Below, one piece after another: positions 22,501-26,112 of a stretch of 64,000 bases of DNA; the stretch's first letter is position 1, and every line of letters starts with the position of its first letter. The notes beneath the pieces were generated by a model. That model made no database searches and was not told where the DNA came from. It saw only the letters and a program-made list of their open reading frames with translations. The translations under genes and the position numbers were made by a program. The stretch is from Tetradesmus obliquus. Lineage: Eukaryota > Chlorophyta > Chlorophyceae > Sphaeropleales > Scenedesmaceae. Where the stretch lies: positions 7,378,001-7,442,000 of the forward strand of contig CP126193.1 in the NCBI GenBank assembly GCA_030272155.1. Direction: 5' to 3'.

Positions 22501-23405
22501 ACAAGTTCTGCCAGACGGACCTGCGGCTTGGTCTGCAGCTGCTGAACGACCTGGAGTGCCCAGCATGCAGTGACGGCATGGCTGGCGTGCATATCGACGC
22601 CAACATGAAGCTGTTCACCTGGCTGCGGCACAGGGAGCTGTGGCGGCAGCAGCACTACAGCGAGTTCTTTGCAGACGATGCAAGCGTGCAGCCGAGTCTG
22701 CAAGCCCTGGACTTGGCAATGGGCAGCACGGTGAGGATTGTGCTGCTGTGCCACATGCTGCCTTGCATCAATAGATAGAGGCTGCCCCACGTGAACTGTC
22801 GCAACATAACATGCGCCTGTAGCTGGTACGTTTAGTGAACAACATGTGCGTTGCAATGATTGGCTTGTTGGCTGCTGTTGTGACAGTGTGCAGTGTACAG
22901 ATCAGCAGCGCCATAGCCTTGCAACGTCTGAGCTGCCTACTGGGCTGTGCTGCCTGCAACCTTTACTTGAGCATGCGCAGCGCCGCGTCCCAGACAACAT
23001 CTGCACTCCCTTGAAATTTGCTTCCCTGCGCCAGGTCACTGACGCGCCCCAGGTGCACAGCAACGGCTTCCACGTCTGCTTTGACCTGGCGGCAGACGCC
23101 ACACTGGGCTACATGCCGGCTTGCGACCGTTCTGGCGTCTGTGCTGCAACTTCTGCCATTCTGCTGCAACATCTCACCTACGGCACATCAACAGCCAGGC
23201 ACTCTGCTGGCGTGTGCCTTATCTTGCTTTGCCAACTGACTGCTTCTGCGGCTTGCTTTGTTTTTGTGATTTTCTTTGCGCCAGGTCACCGACTCGCCCC
23301 AGGTGCACAGCAACGGCTTCCACGTCTGCTTTGACCTGGCGGCAGACGCCACACTGGGCTACATCCTGCCAACCTGGCTGGAGCCAGCTGATCGCACAGC
23401 AGCAG
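1..23405 (+). CDS. NOV: NO VEIN-like protein, copy I (5' part, start lies before the window)
   Basis: Homologue of plant NO VEIN, a large nuclear GHKL-ATPase-domain protein that in Arabidopsis acts in vascular and cell-fate patterning; the algal role is unknown. Exons with agreeing phases are 1-332 (end may be 323), 636-797, 1150-1754, 2061-2265, 2762-2911, 3092-3722, 4135-4204, 4973-6124, 6251-6762, 7166-7390, 7647-7777, 8250-8757, 9736-10161, 10662-10862 and 23285-23405, all GT..AG. An optional exon lies at 10530-10604. The upstream stretch is Q/A/S-rich; the diagnostic part is 9736-10862. Copy I has one extra G near 3605, inside the Q/E/R repeat of exon 3092-3722, which breaks that frame unless the copy-I-specific GT at about 3640 is used as a donor. 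No C-terminal NOV region follows 23.9 kb. I infer a truncated gene or pseudogene, with the family assignment firm. Confidence 0.85.
1150..2265 (+). CDS. NOV: NOV copy I: acidic/poly-A exon and following helical exon
   Basis: Exon 1150-1754 opens with VSHGSEDDDDEEE, runs through poly-Q, poly-A and a VVIVDERPAPK motif, and ends in an ordered segment with FDAALLDRRLVLPLVWNAAA. The split codon AG|G joins it in frame to exon 2061-2265 (RRVATLWDLRQQLLALHGLR ... AELAEVPA), which ends at a clean donor GCG|GTGAGT. The 306 bp intron contains the 10 bp minisatellite at 1945-2041. The phases fit exactly, which supports both exons. Confidence 0.7.
1945..2041 (+). repeat. 10 bp minisatellite TACCAGATTG, about 9 copies (unit 1)
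   Basis: Repeats of TACCAGATTG, two carrying an inserted TAG and one starting CACC. It lies in the NOV intron just before the exon at 2061. Units 2 and 3 have five copies (28614-28663, 52836-52885), one with GATCG. Confidence 0.95.
2266..2761 (+). other. NOV intron with a duplicated exon end (unit 1 only)
   Basis: At 2341-2398, GTGTCACCAGCAG..CGCTTCTTCTC to GAGGTGCCTGCG|GTGGGT repeats the end of exon 2061-2265, about 135 bp downstream. A coding-looking stretch at 2499-2680 follows without a clear donor. All of this is absent from units 2 and 3. Confidence 0.6.
2762..2911 (+). CDS. NOV: NOV copy I-only exon, lost from copies II and III
   Basis: A 50-codon phase 0-0 exon with TGCATGCAG acceptor and CTACAG|GTGAGT donor, encoding VTARGIAHAVLCRELRLWLA and ending DLLPQALQ. 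It joins in frame to 2061-2265 on the left and 3092 on the right. It lies in the ~906 bp that units 2 and 3 lack, so it shows the older gene structure. A further open stretch, 2499-2680, has coding-like content (the motif AALLQCAAPEYFCFLSAKNA) but I find no good donor for it. Confidence 0.6.
3092..3722 (+). CDS. NOV: NOV copy I: Q/E/R coiled repeat exon, frame-broken
   Basis: Starts DLQPARHGSAAG after GTGCCGCAG and includes TDALHAAEAALLSLMLTQ and KKDYQDLEVLYAAQAAG. It then runs into a WQQRWQQRQQERQQER repeat likely to form a charged helix. In units 2 and 3 the frame continues through the repeat into TVWVPDKLGLPEGKYQALLE and ends at CCGAG|GTGTGT. In copy I one additional G in the repeat near 3605 shifts the frame. 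Copy I also reads GGTACT where the others read GGCACT, creating a possible donor at about 3640. Confidence 0.6.
4135..6124 (+). CDS. NOV: NOV copy I: small exon plus the large Q/A-rich exon
   Basis: The 70 bp exon 4135-4204 (ATLKSRACFSEQGYLAAF...) leaves one base, which completes GAG with the first two bases of 4973-6124. The big exon encodes ELATEAQELTGCQG, a helical segment VLKVLLQLLQHVLFYAVNGR, poly-Q and poly-A linkers, an acidic serine-rich stretch (SSDDESGQADSGSSDEQ), a basic RKRQRRAVPDD and the ordered block VSAEQLQEALSELSQVTGFS to LGADSLLQLLQQQPQ. It ends at CAAG|GTAAGT. The 768 bp intron between the two exons holds the 75 bp and 40 bp repeats. Function of these parts is unknown. Confidence 0.75.
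4201..4520 (+). repeat. 75 bp minisatellite, just over 4 copies (unit 1)
   Basis: Copies start at 4201, 4276, 4351, 4426 and (partial) 4501. Each has GCAGGTGTGGCCACAGGG, a GGTTTAGGTTCAGCAG-like stretch and GTGAGAACATGA. The first overlaps the donor of the small NOV exon (CCTAGCAG|GTGCGG), so each copy repeats a donor-like CAG|GTGTGG. The period is 25 codons, so open frames of 25-residue repeats arise on both strands; I regard these as by-products. Units 2 and 3 carry it at 29935-30254 and 54157-54476. Confidence 0.9.
4587..4706 (+). repeat. 40 bp repeat, 3 copies in unit 1, 1 in units 2 and 3
   Basis: GTGATGTGCTACATGCTGCA followed by ACATATGATGATGCCATAAG, at 4587, 4627 and 4667 (the last one base shorter). 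Units 2 and 3 have a single version with ATAATGATGCGATAAG at 30322 and 54544. Intronic. Confidence 0.9.
6251..6762 (+). CDS. NOV: NOV copy I: exon with HFGRHDTVCWLKLSLA
   Basis: Using the acceptor TTGTAGGCAG at 6250, the leftover G of the previous exon makes GCT and the frame runs A-K-V-I-D-A-K-S-A-W-T-A-V-HFGRHDTVCWLKLSLA. The exon continues through a poly-A tract to VSVEDALCCLAAAPQLAELH and ends GSSWQQ-like at CAACAG|GTGCGT. Copies II and III lack six bases (residues CL) after SR. The last 42 bases are duplicated at 6893-6934 with acceptor and donor. Confidence 0.7.
7166..8757 (+). CDS. NOV: NOV copy I: three exons that are fused in copies II and III
   Basis: Exon 7166-7390 encodes VYQPSLGPLAQFLAAHGAAS, then poly-Q, and ends MLCSSK|gtgcgc. 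Exon 7647-7777 encodes GDGVGAVSCALSLVALSAGL and LMAEHIAAGLQVLAAKH, ending with AG of a split AGG codon. Exon 8250-8757 supplies the G and encodes GEAQPSSLHSS, then HAAASFVLRCLVLLPAPLTV, LLLQPLYSLIGSSAAAQGLL and LSVLHVLGWQLGI, ending DAGDAK|gtgagg. Units 2 and 3 lack 1085 bp from mid-first exon to mid-third exon, leaving one in-frame exon without the GDGVGAVSC block. The helical, hydrophobic middle is probably a buried core. Confidence 0.7.
8650..9240 (+). repeat. Array of degenerate exon-end/donor repeats (unit 1)
   Basis: The 3' end of NOV exon 8250-8757 (GATGCTGGTGATGCAAAG|GTGAGGAC) recurs about three more times at 8888, 9042 and 9181, each with (A/C)AG|GTGAGGAC followed by a related CAAGCTCT and CAACAGCTGTTT spacer. 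Period is about 130-155 bp and similarity fades downstream. Units 2 and 3 have it at about 33229-33820 and 57445-58036. Confidence 0.75.
9306..9690 (+). repeat. 35 bp minisatellite, 11 perfect copies (unit 1 only)
   Basis: Eleven copies of GGTGTACCAGCATGTTGGTG plus CCCTGATACAAAACA, starting at 9306 and every 35 bp to 9656, all apparently identical. Units 2 and 3 have one copy (33884 and 58100). It is in the NOV intron before exon 9736. Because 35 is not a multiple of three, long reverse-strand open frames of a 35-residue repeat arise; they are not genes. Confidence 0.97.
9736..10862 (+). CDS. NOV: NOV copy I: GHKL/HATPase ATP-binding domain
   Basis: Exon 9736-10161 (142 codons, phase 0-0) ends with the family signature IRAREFGVGLGLK, then ARLGRALQRLSQELYSSSSH and FVLELVQ. 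Exon 10662-10862 (67 codons) follows with NADDNRYPP, ALEFLLLP, LNNEAGLSAADLAALCDIG and IGYKGIGFKSVFK. The N-box E-x3-N-A-D-D is therefore split by the intron (E in the first exon, NADD in the second). The G2-like G-x-K-G-I-G-F-K-S glycine loop is intact. In known NOV and sacsin relatives this fold binds ATP and Mg. An alternative N-box exon lies at 10530-10604. Confidence 0.92.
10530..10604 (+). CDS. Duplicated N-box mini-exon of NOV copy I
   Basis: A 75 bp, 25-codon, phase 0-0 exon with GCTACAG acceptor and CTGAG|GTGTGT donor. It encodes NADDNCYQQDTVRALE followed by TLLLPAPSE. It copies the first ~22 codons of the next exon (NADDNRYPPAAVPALE FLLLP). Included together with that exon it would put two N-box halves in tandem; used instead of it, it would drop the glycine loop. 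Units 2 and 3 have F in place of T (34758-34832 and 58974-59048). Which form is spliced cannot be told from DNA. Confidence 0.6.
10863..11183 (+). other. NOV intron between ATPase exon and KDZ junction
   Basis: Starts with donor AAG|GTGCGG. I see no gene. The last part (GACTGCTTATGTGG) is loosely like intron sequence just before the full VTDSPQ exon at 23245-23284, in keeping with both flanks belonging to one NOV intron. Same in units 2 and 3 (35094-35414, 59310-59630). Confidence 0.5.
11201..13435 (+). CDS. KDZ transposase, middle and C-terminal part (left copy, unit 1)
   Basis: Exons 11201-11394, 11481-11666, 11770-12048, ~12289-12397, 12598-13074 and 13220-13435; most phases agree. Family marks in order: LECPACSDGMAGVHIDAN and FFADDASVQ; VPDNICNGLWAAASDG with KITGRCV; DARHGGPIAAANLIGSGERY; LHIDIMCQWAAW; then HAHGTLHSQACQ, TLGEECEQLFSHLSRFSGTT; and a coiled tail RYKKFKEQETRAEAERQLAS. 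These match the KDZ (Kyakuja-Dileera-Zisupton) core, and the likely acidic triad is D of HIDAN, D of HIDIMC and E of GEECE. The usual CRHG is ARHG here. The N-terminal CxC/B-box exons are absent, as the left end is the junction at 11184. Confidence 0.85.
13436..14681 (+). other. Spacer between KDZ C-terminal exons and SET-like gene (unit 1)
   Basis: Contains the CTG run, no clear further KDZ exon, and then about 900 bp without recognised coding content. Small inverted repeats are visible, such as TGGCCCAAT with ATTGGGCCCA around 14411-14436 and C/G-rich blocks near 14165-14245. A truncated copy of the next exon start (GTGCTGCACAGCAGGTGC after CTGCTGCAG) is at 14588. The right transposon end could be here. 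Same at 37667-38903 and 61883-63122. Confidence 0.5.
13546..13590 (+). repeat. CTG run, 15 copies (12 in unit 2, 13 in unit 3)
   Basis: Pure (CTG)15 downstream of the last clear KDZ exon. The same run is (CTG)12 at 37777-37812 and (CTG)13 at 61993-62031. It is a convenient marker that tells the three units apart. Confidence 0.97.
14682..16249 (+). pseudogene. SET-domain lysine methyltransferase-like gene (unit 1)
   Basis: Resembles the C-terminal half of a SET domain of the Rubisco-LSMT/SETD3/SETD6 type. Exon 14682-14920 has VLHSRCFLDAASGCHVAVPG and GIDMANHSSSAANAAV (the N-H-S motif). Exon 15023-15198 repeats VPGIDMANHSSTAGNAAV and ends SCFQLVAG. Exon 15444-16249 continues in frame with EGVSAGEQVCISYGSWPAEP, FLLL, then TAG at 15521 exactly where the family has the Tyr of Y-G-F. 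It goes on in frame GFAPSPNPADAVVVC and into a helical tail like the LSMT substrate-binding domain, ending GVFLG. Frames disagree inside the first NHS exon, so both versions are incomplete. No N-terminal SET part is seen at 13.5-14.6 kb. Probably a decayed gene; whether host or transposon cargo is open. Confidence 0.65.
16291..16331. repeat. Imperfect palindrome just after the SET-like gene
   Basis: AACTCACTGAGTGACTGACT followed by CAGTCAGTGAGTCAGTGAGTT; the outer ten bases on each side pair exactly. It lies 40 bp beyond the SET-like stop and could form a hairpin in RNA. Also at 40513-40553. Confidence 0.7.
16332..17273. other. Spacer without recognised gene; small repeats
   Basis: I see no convincing gene. 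Notable items are GCCCAAAAGTGCCCAAAAGT twice (about 16979 and 17111), an A-run flanked by AAAGTTGATCT, and a 13 bp direct repeat GCCGTTCAGGCAT at 17147 and 17269. Same in unit 2 (40554-41495). Confidence 0.5.
17147..17281. repeat. 13 bp direct repeats around a 109 bp insert-like block
   Basis: GCCGTTCAGGCAT occurs at 17147-17159 and 17269-17281. Just inside, AATAATTTTAGTC faces GACTATTATT, an imperfect inverted pair. This looks like a very small non-autonomous insertion or solo remnant with a target duplication, but may be chance. Unit 2 copy at 41369-41503. Confidence 0.35.
17274..17602 (-). CDS. Multi-pass membrane exon (C-terminal) of the minus-strand gene, unit 1
   Basis: After acceptor GTTGCGCAG the frame reads GDFPVLRWVPPSLVVLVTLV, then LLITAVLKHGW, a tryptophan-rich segment FWGWLGFWGVWGAAV, LKQPWLWLVQLLAQVVSW, a short charged loop GTEKPKE and LVMVIIFVLVGGMVVLLLY, ending SGALAHA and stop. 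Four hydrophobic stretches of about 15-20 residues suggest membrane helices. It is one of the few long open stretches here not caused by triplet repeats. Confidence 0.5.
17274..19849 (-). CDS. Unrecognised minus-strand gene: coiled-coil start, membrane last exon (unit 1)
   Basis: I infer one multi-exon gene but could not place every exon. A first coding exon at 19849-19660 starts MSTTPETVEQKIVAKEAEVE, continues with QLTALRQELAPLRQEKVLLM, a clear heptad-rich coiled coil, and ends at a CAG|GTGCGG donor. Later minus-strand exon candidates include one ending in poly-Q/E at a GAG|GTGAGT donor (~19190), GPKMRTAMDDIMAVYCAAVR (~17960), and the last exon 17602-17274. I do not recognise the family. It is transcribed away from the KDZ gene start at 20.6 kb, so the two may share the 19.85-20.6 kb promoter region. 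It may be transposon cargo. Confidence 0.4.
19850..20622. other. Divergent region between minus-strand gene and KDZ transposase start
   Basis: AT-richer than its surroundings. Contains a tandem pair GGATAAGCTCAGCTT (about 19928, 19949), an inverted repeat CGAATAAT/ATTATTCG near 20401-20429, and a 106-codon minus-strand open frame (19966-20286, with ASIVERIIEAEELRTVFGGD) that could be an upstream exon. Likely holds the transposase promoter or a transposon end; neither could be pinned down. Unit 2 copy at 44072-44844. Confidence 0.4.
20623..23005 (+). CDS. KDZ transposase, N-terminal and middle part (right copy, unit 1)
   Basis: Q-rich start (ATG 20623), then exons 20943-21269, 21352-21503, 21593-21694 and 21882-22075, with phases agreeing. 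The third and fourth carry a B-box-like cysteine/histidine set (CSVCQQTGC, CFTCHPAAECHVLLCDSCD, H-x3-H) and CTGCGQSGC, as in the CxC domains found before KDZ transposase cores. DGIIEAKRAGLKCTSC and VQAWPASLSS follow. The next exon has one additional A (ATCAGGG for ATCGGG near 22195), shifting its frame. The exon REINMRTFRRAHREYKFC ... ECPACSDGMAGVHIDANMKL is intact (22452-22730). The gene then stops at the 23005 junction with the NOV intron, so this copy lacks the catalytic C-terminus. Confidence 0.8.
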
Positions 23406-23860
23406 GTGAGCTGTGTGGTATGGTTCAGCAGCTACTACAACTGAATCATGTGGTCCTGCATGTTATCAATGGGTATGGTTAAACCTGGCGGCAGACGCCA
23501 CGCTGGGCTACATACTGCGCACCTGGCTGGAGCCGGCGGAATGTGAGGCAGCAGGTGAGCTGTCTGGTGTGGTTCAGCAGCTACTGTATGTGACTAGTTT
23601 GGTCCTGAATGTTTCTAATAATACTGCTTCGACTTGGCGGCAGACGCCACGCTGGGCTACATCCTGCCGACCTGGCTGGAGCCGTCTGACTGCGCGGCAG
23701 CAGGTGAGCTGTGTGGTATGGTGTGGTCCAGCAGCTACCTCCATGAATTATCTGGCCCTTCATAGTATTAATGGGTATGGTTAAACCTGGCAGCAGACGC
23801 CACGCTGGGCTACATCCTGCCTACCTGGCTGGAGCACGCCGACTGCGCGGCAGCCTGTGA
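23035..23860 (+). repeat. NOV: Tandem array of NOV exon remnants with donor sites (unit 1)
   Basis: The exon after the ATPase loop, VTDSPQVHSNGFHVCFDLA to TWLEPADRTAA, is at 23285-23405 with acceptor TTTGCGCCAG and donor GCAG|GTGAGC. It fits phase 0 after SVFK. A truncated forerunner (VTDAPQVHSNGFHV, losing similarity after GLY-TYR) lies at 23035-23110. Three partial copies follow at about 150 bp spacing near 23487, 23636 and 23786, each giving LAADATLGYIL.TWLEP and the first two a GCAG|GTGAGC donor; the last has CCTGTGAGC. The spacers are also related. Unit 2 holds the same array at 47257-48082. Confidence 0.8.
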
Positions 23861-25576
23861 GCATAACTCTGCTCTTTGGACTTGTGCGTGAGCTCATACC
23901 CATTGTTACTTTTCATGTGCTGGAAGGAAAGGCAGCTGGAGCTGTCTGTCTTTTTTGTGTTCACCTTTGTCGCAAGACTAGTGCCGCCGCCACGCTTGCC
24001 ACCAATGTGAAACCCATACAAATACAAGTCACCTTGGATGCTGTACACATTGCTAAAGGCAGACTCATCAGCGACACTGACCGGTGTGAGCGGTGGATTC
24101 GCAGGGAACCTTTACCTTCAAGCAATTCTAAGCAGGTAGGGGCCCTTCGGTGCACACCAACACGTCGCAAAGGCGACTTGAGCTGTGGGTCGGACAGGTG
24201 TTCCGGGACCACTGCGGCTCGCAATAAGCATTCGTTGGCCTGCAGGATGGGCTCAAATCTTACAAACGCTTGAAAATCTGTCATTATAGCGAATGGCACA
24301 ACGTGCAGGCGCCTGGACTCACCCGGCACCTGCAACAGCTGCACAGGGTTCAACCCTGCTGTAGGAGTCCTACAGCTGCAGTGACGGCAAGTAATCCAGG
24401 TCAGCTACGCGTTCGCCAGCCGACAAAATACAATCTGCAATTGAGATTGGAGTGTTACCCTTCGTCAGGCAACGATTCATCCCAAGCACTTTTGTGCACG
24501 CCTGGCGTAATGATCACGGCATGAATCAGGTTTCACGGCGTGACTCATGGCTGAAAGTGTGCACTGTGGCCCAGCACCTTGCCCTACTGCTGGCAGAGTC
24601 ATCTTCCCAGACATAAAAACATTCTCATTATCTGTTCCCAGAGAAGAGGTATTTGAGAATGTTATACTGCAACTTGCTCTCAGGTCGCCTGACAGCTAAA
24701 GTGTTCAGTTCACCTTTCCAATGTTCACACATTTGCGAAATTCGCACAGGTGTTGTCTCAGGTATCGTAGTCAGGCTTGACCAGAGACGTGATTACCTGT
24801 GTTGGTGGACCAGGTGCGACCAAGCTTGCATCGTGATTGCATTGCTGGACAAAGAGACACACATCTTCGGGCCGCCAGAAGTGCGACTGTGGCACACAAA
24901 GTAGGCCTGCCGCTGGGCTCATCAGCTCTATACACTTTTCTACTTGACCACCTGTCACCATGACCTATTGCATAACTTGATGCTACGTGCATGCTACTGG
25001 GCAGCAAGTACCACGGTGACTAGGACTCCCACCCCAGAAAAAAAAAACCTTCTGCCCCCTGCACTGGGATGCAATGACAAGCATGAGGCCTAGGGCGCGA
25101 ACAATTCGCCTCATTGTAATGATAAAAACTAGCTTTAGCTCGTAGCACATCACTCCTTGCAGAAGCGTTCTCAGGGACTTCTGGTGCAGCTCGAAAACAG
25201 AGTGAACTGCTGGCGCACACGAACATGCGGCAATCGATGCCTGATTCATCGGCGCCGCTACACCTAGCTATATTCCCGTGCAGTTAATCAGCTGGGTACT
25301 GCGCTGACAGGTGAGACTTGCCCCAGCAGCTGCAGCAGTAGCTAGGTGAGCAGAAGAGACAAGCCAACTCATTGCTCGCATGCCATGCTCAGCAGATGCT
25401 ATGATGCTGCTGATCAAGTGCATCAAGTTGCTGCTCACACCCACTCTTTGCTTGGTGAGGTGCTGCCTCGGTGAGTCCAAGGCTTGCTTACTGCCATTAG
25501 CCTGGATCGCAGACCCTGGCAGTAGCAGCATGATGTATGTACCATCATGCCCTGCATGCTTGCACCTTTCCTGCAG
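23861..25576. other. Unit end: no recognised gene between NOV remnants and next NOV start
   Basis: Holds several short open frames on both strands, the longest a 130-codon minus-strand one at 23961-24353, none of which I recognise, and an A10 run at 25037. The C-terminal NOV region (expected to be long) is not here. The next NOV copy's promoter and first exon probably lie in 25.2-25.57 kb. Same at 48083-49798. Confidence 0.5.
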
Positions 25577-25840
25577 GCACAGCAGCACAGCATGCAACCC
25601 AACCAGCCACCCCCGTGGCACCAGGCTCAACCACCACATCAGCCACAACTGCCAGGGCAGCAGTGGGACCAGCTGCAGCAACAGCAGCAGCAGCAGCCAC
25701 AACTGCAAGGGCAGCCGTGGGGCCAGCCTCAGCAGCAGCAGCAGCAGCAGCAACTGCCAGGGCAGCAGTTTGACCAGCCACACCAGCAGCAGCAACAGCC
25801 AGGGCAGCCGTGGGGTCAGCACCACCACCACCACCACCAC

Positions 25841-25878
<38 letters not shown>

Positions 25879-26069
25879 ACAACCGCCAGAGCAACAGCGG
25901 GTGCCGCAGGTGCTGCAGCAACAGCAGCAACATCAGCAGCAGCAGCAGCAGCAGCAGCAGCGGCCACACAGCCCAGGTGTGGGCTTTCCTGCACCACCAT
26001 GGCACAGGCAGGTAGGGCAGCCACCTCCTCAAATCACAGCACAGGCGGTTGTGCCAGCTCAGCAAGGCC

Positions 26070-26112
<43 letters not shown>

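Larger units (their letters stand above)
11184..23005. mobile_element. Circularly permuted KDZ DNA-transposon insertion in the NOV intron (unit 1)
   Basis: Both ends are the same mid-transposase segment in direct orientation: 11184-12322 and 21865-23005, about 99% identical. The left copy runs on into the transposase C-terminus (to 13435 or later). The right copy is preceded by its N-terminus (from ~20.6 kb). Between lie a SET-domain gene and a minus-strand gene. The left flank is NOV intron after the GFKSVFK exon; the right flank is NOV intron just before the VTDAPQ exon. One repeat plus interior is about 10.7 kb, the length expected for one full element. I did not find terminal inverted repeats or target-site duplications by eye. 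Confidence 0.75.

Noticed and set aside
23961-24353. 130-codon reverse-strand frame as a separate gene
   Set aside because: No recognised family, no clear splice partners; left as unassigned sequence.
25268-26071. Reverse-strand poly-L/poly-A open frames over the NOV N-terminal exon
   Set aside because: Antisense of CAG runs; the plus strand has the continuous exon with basic motifs.
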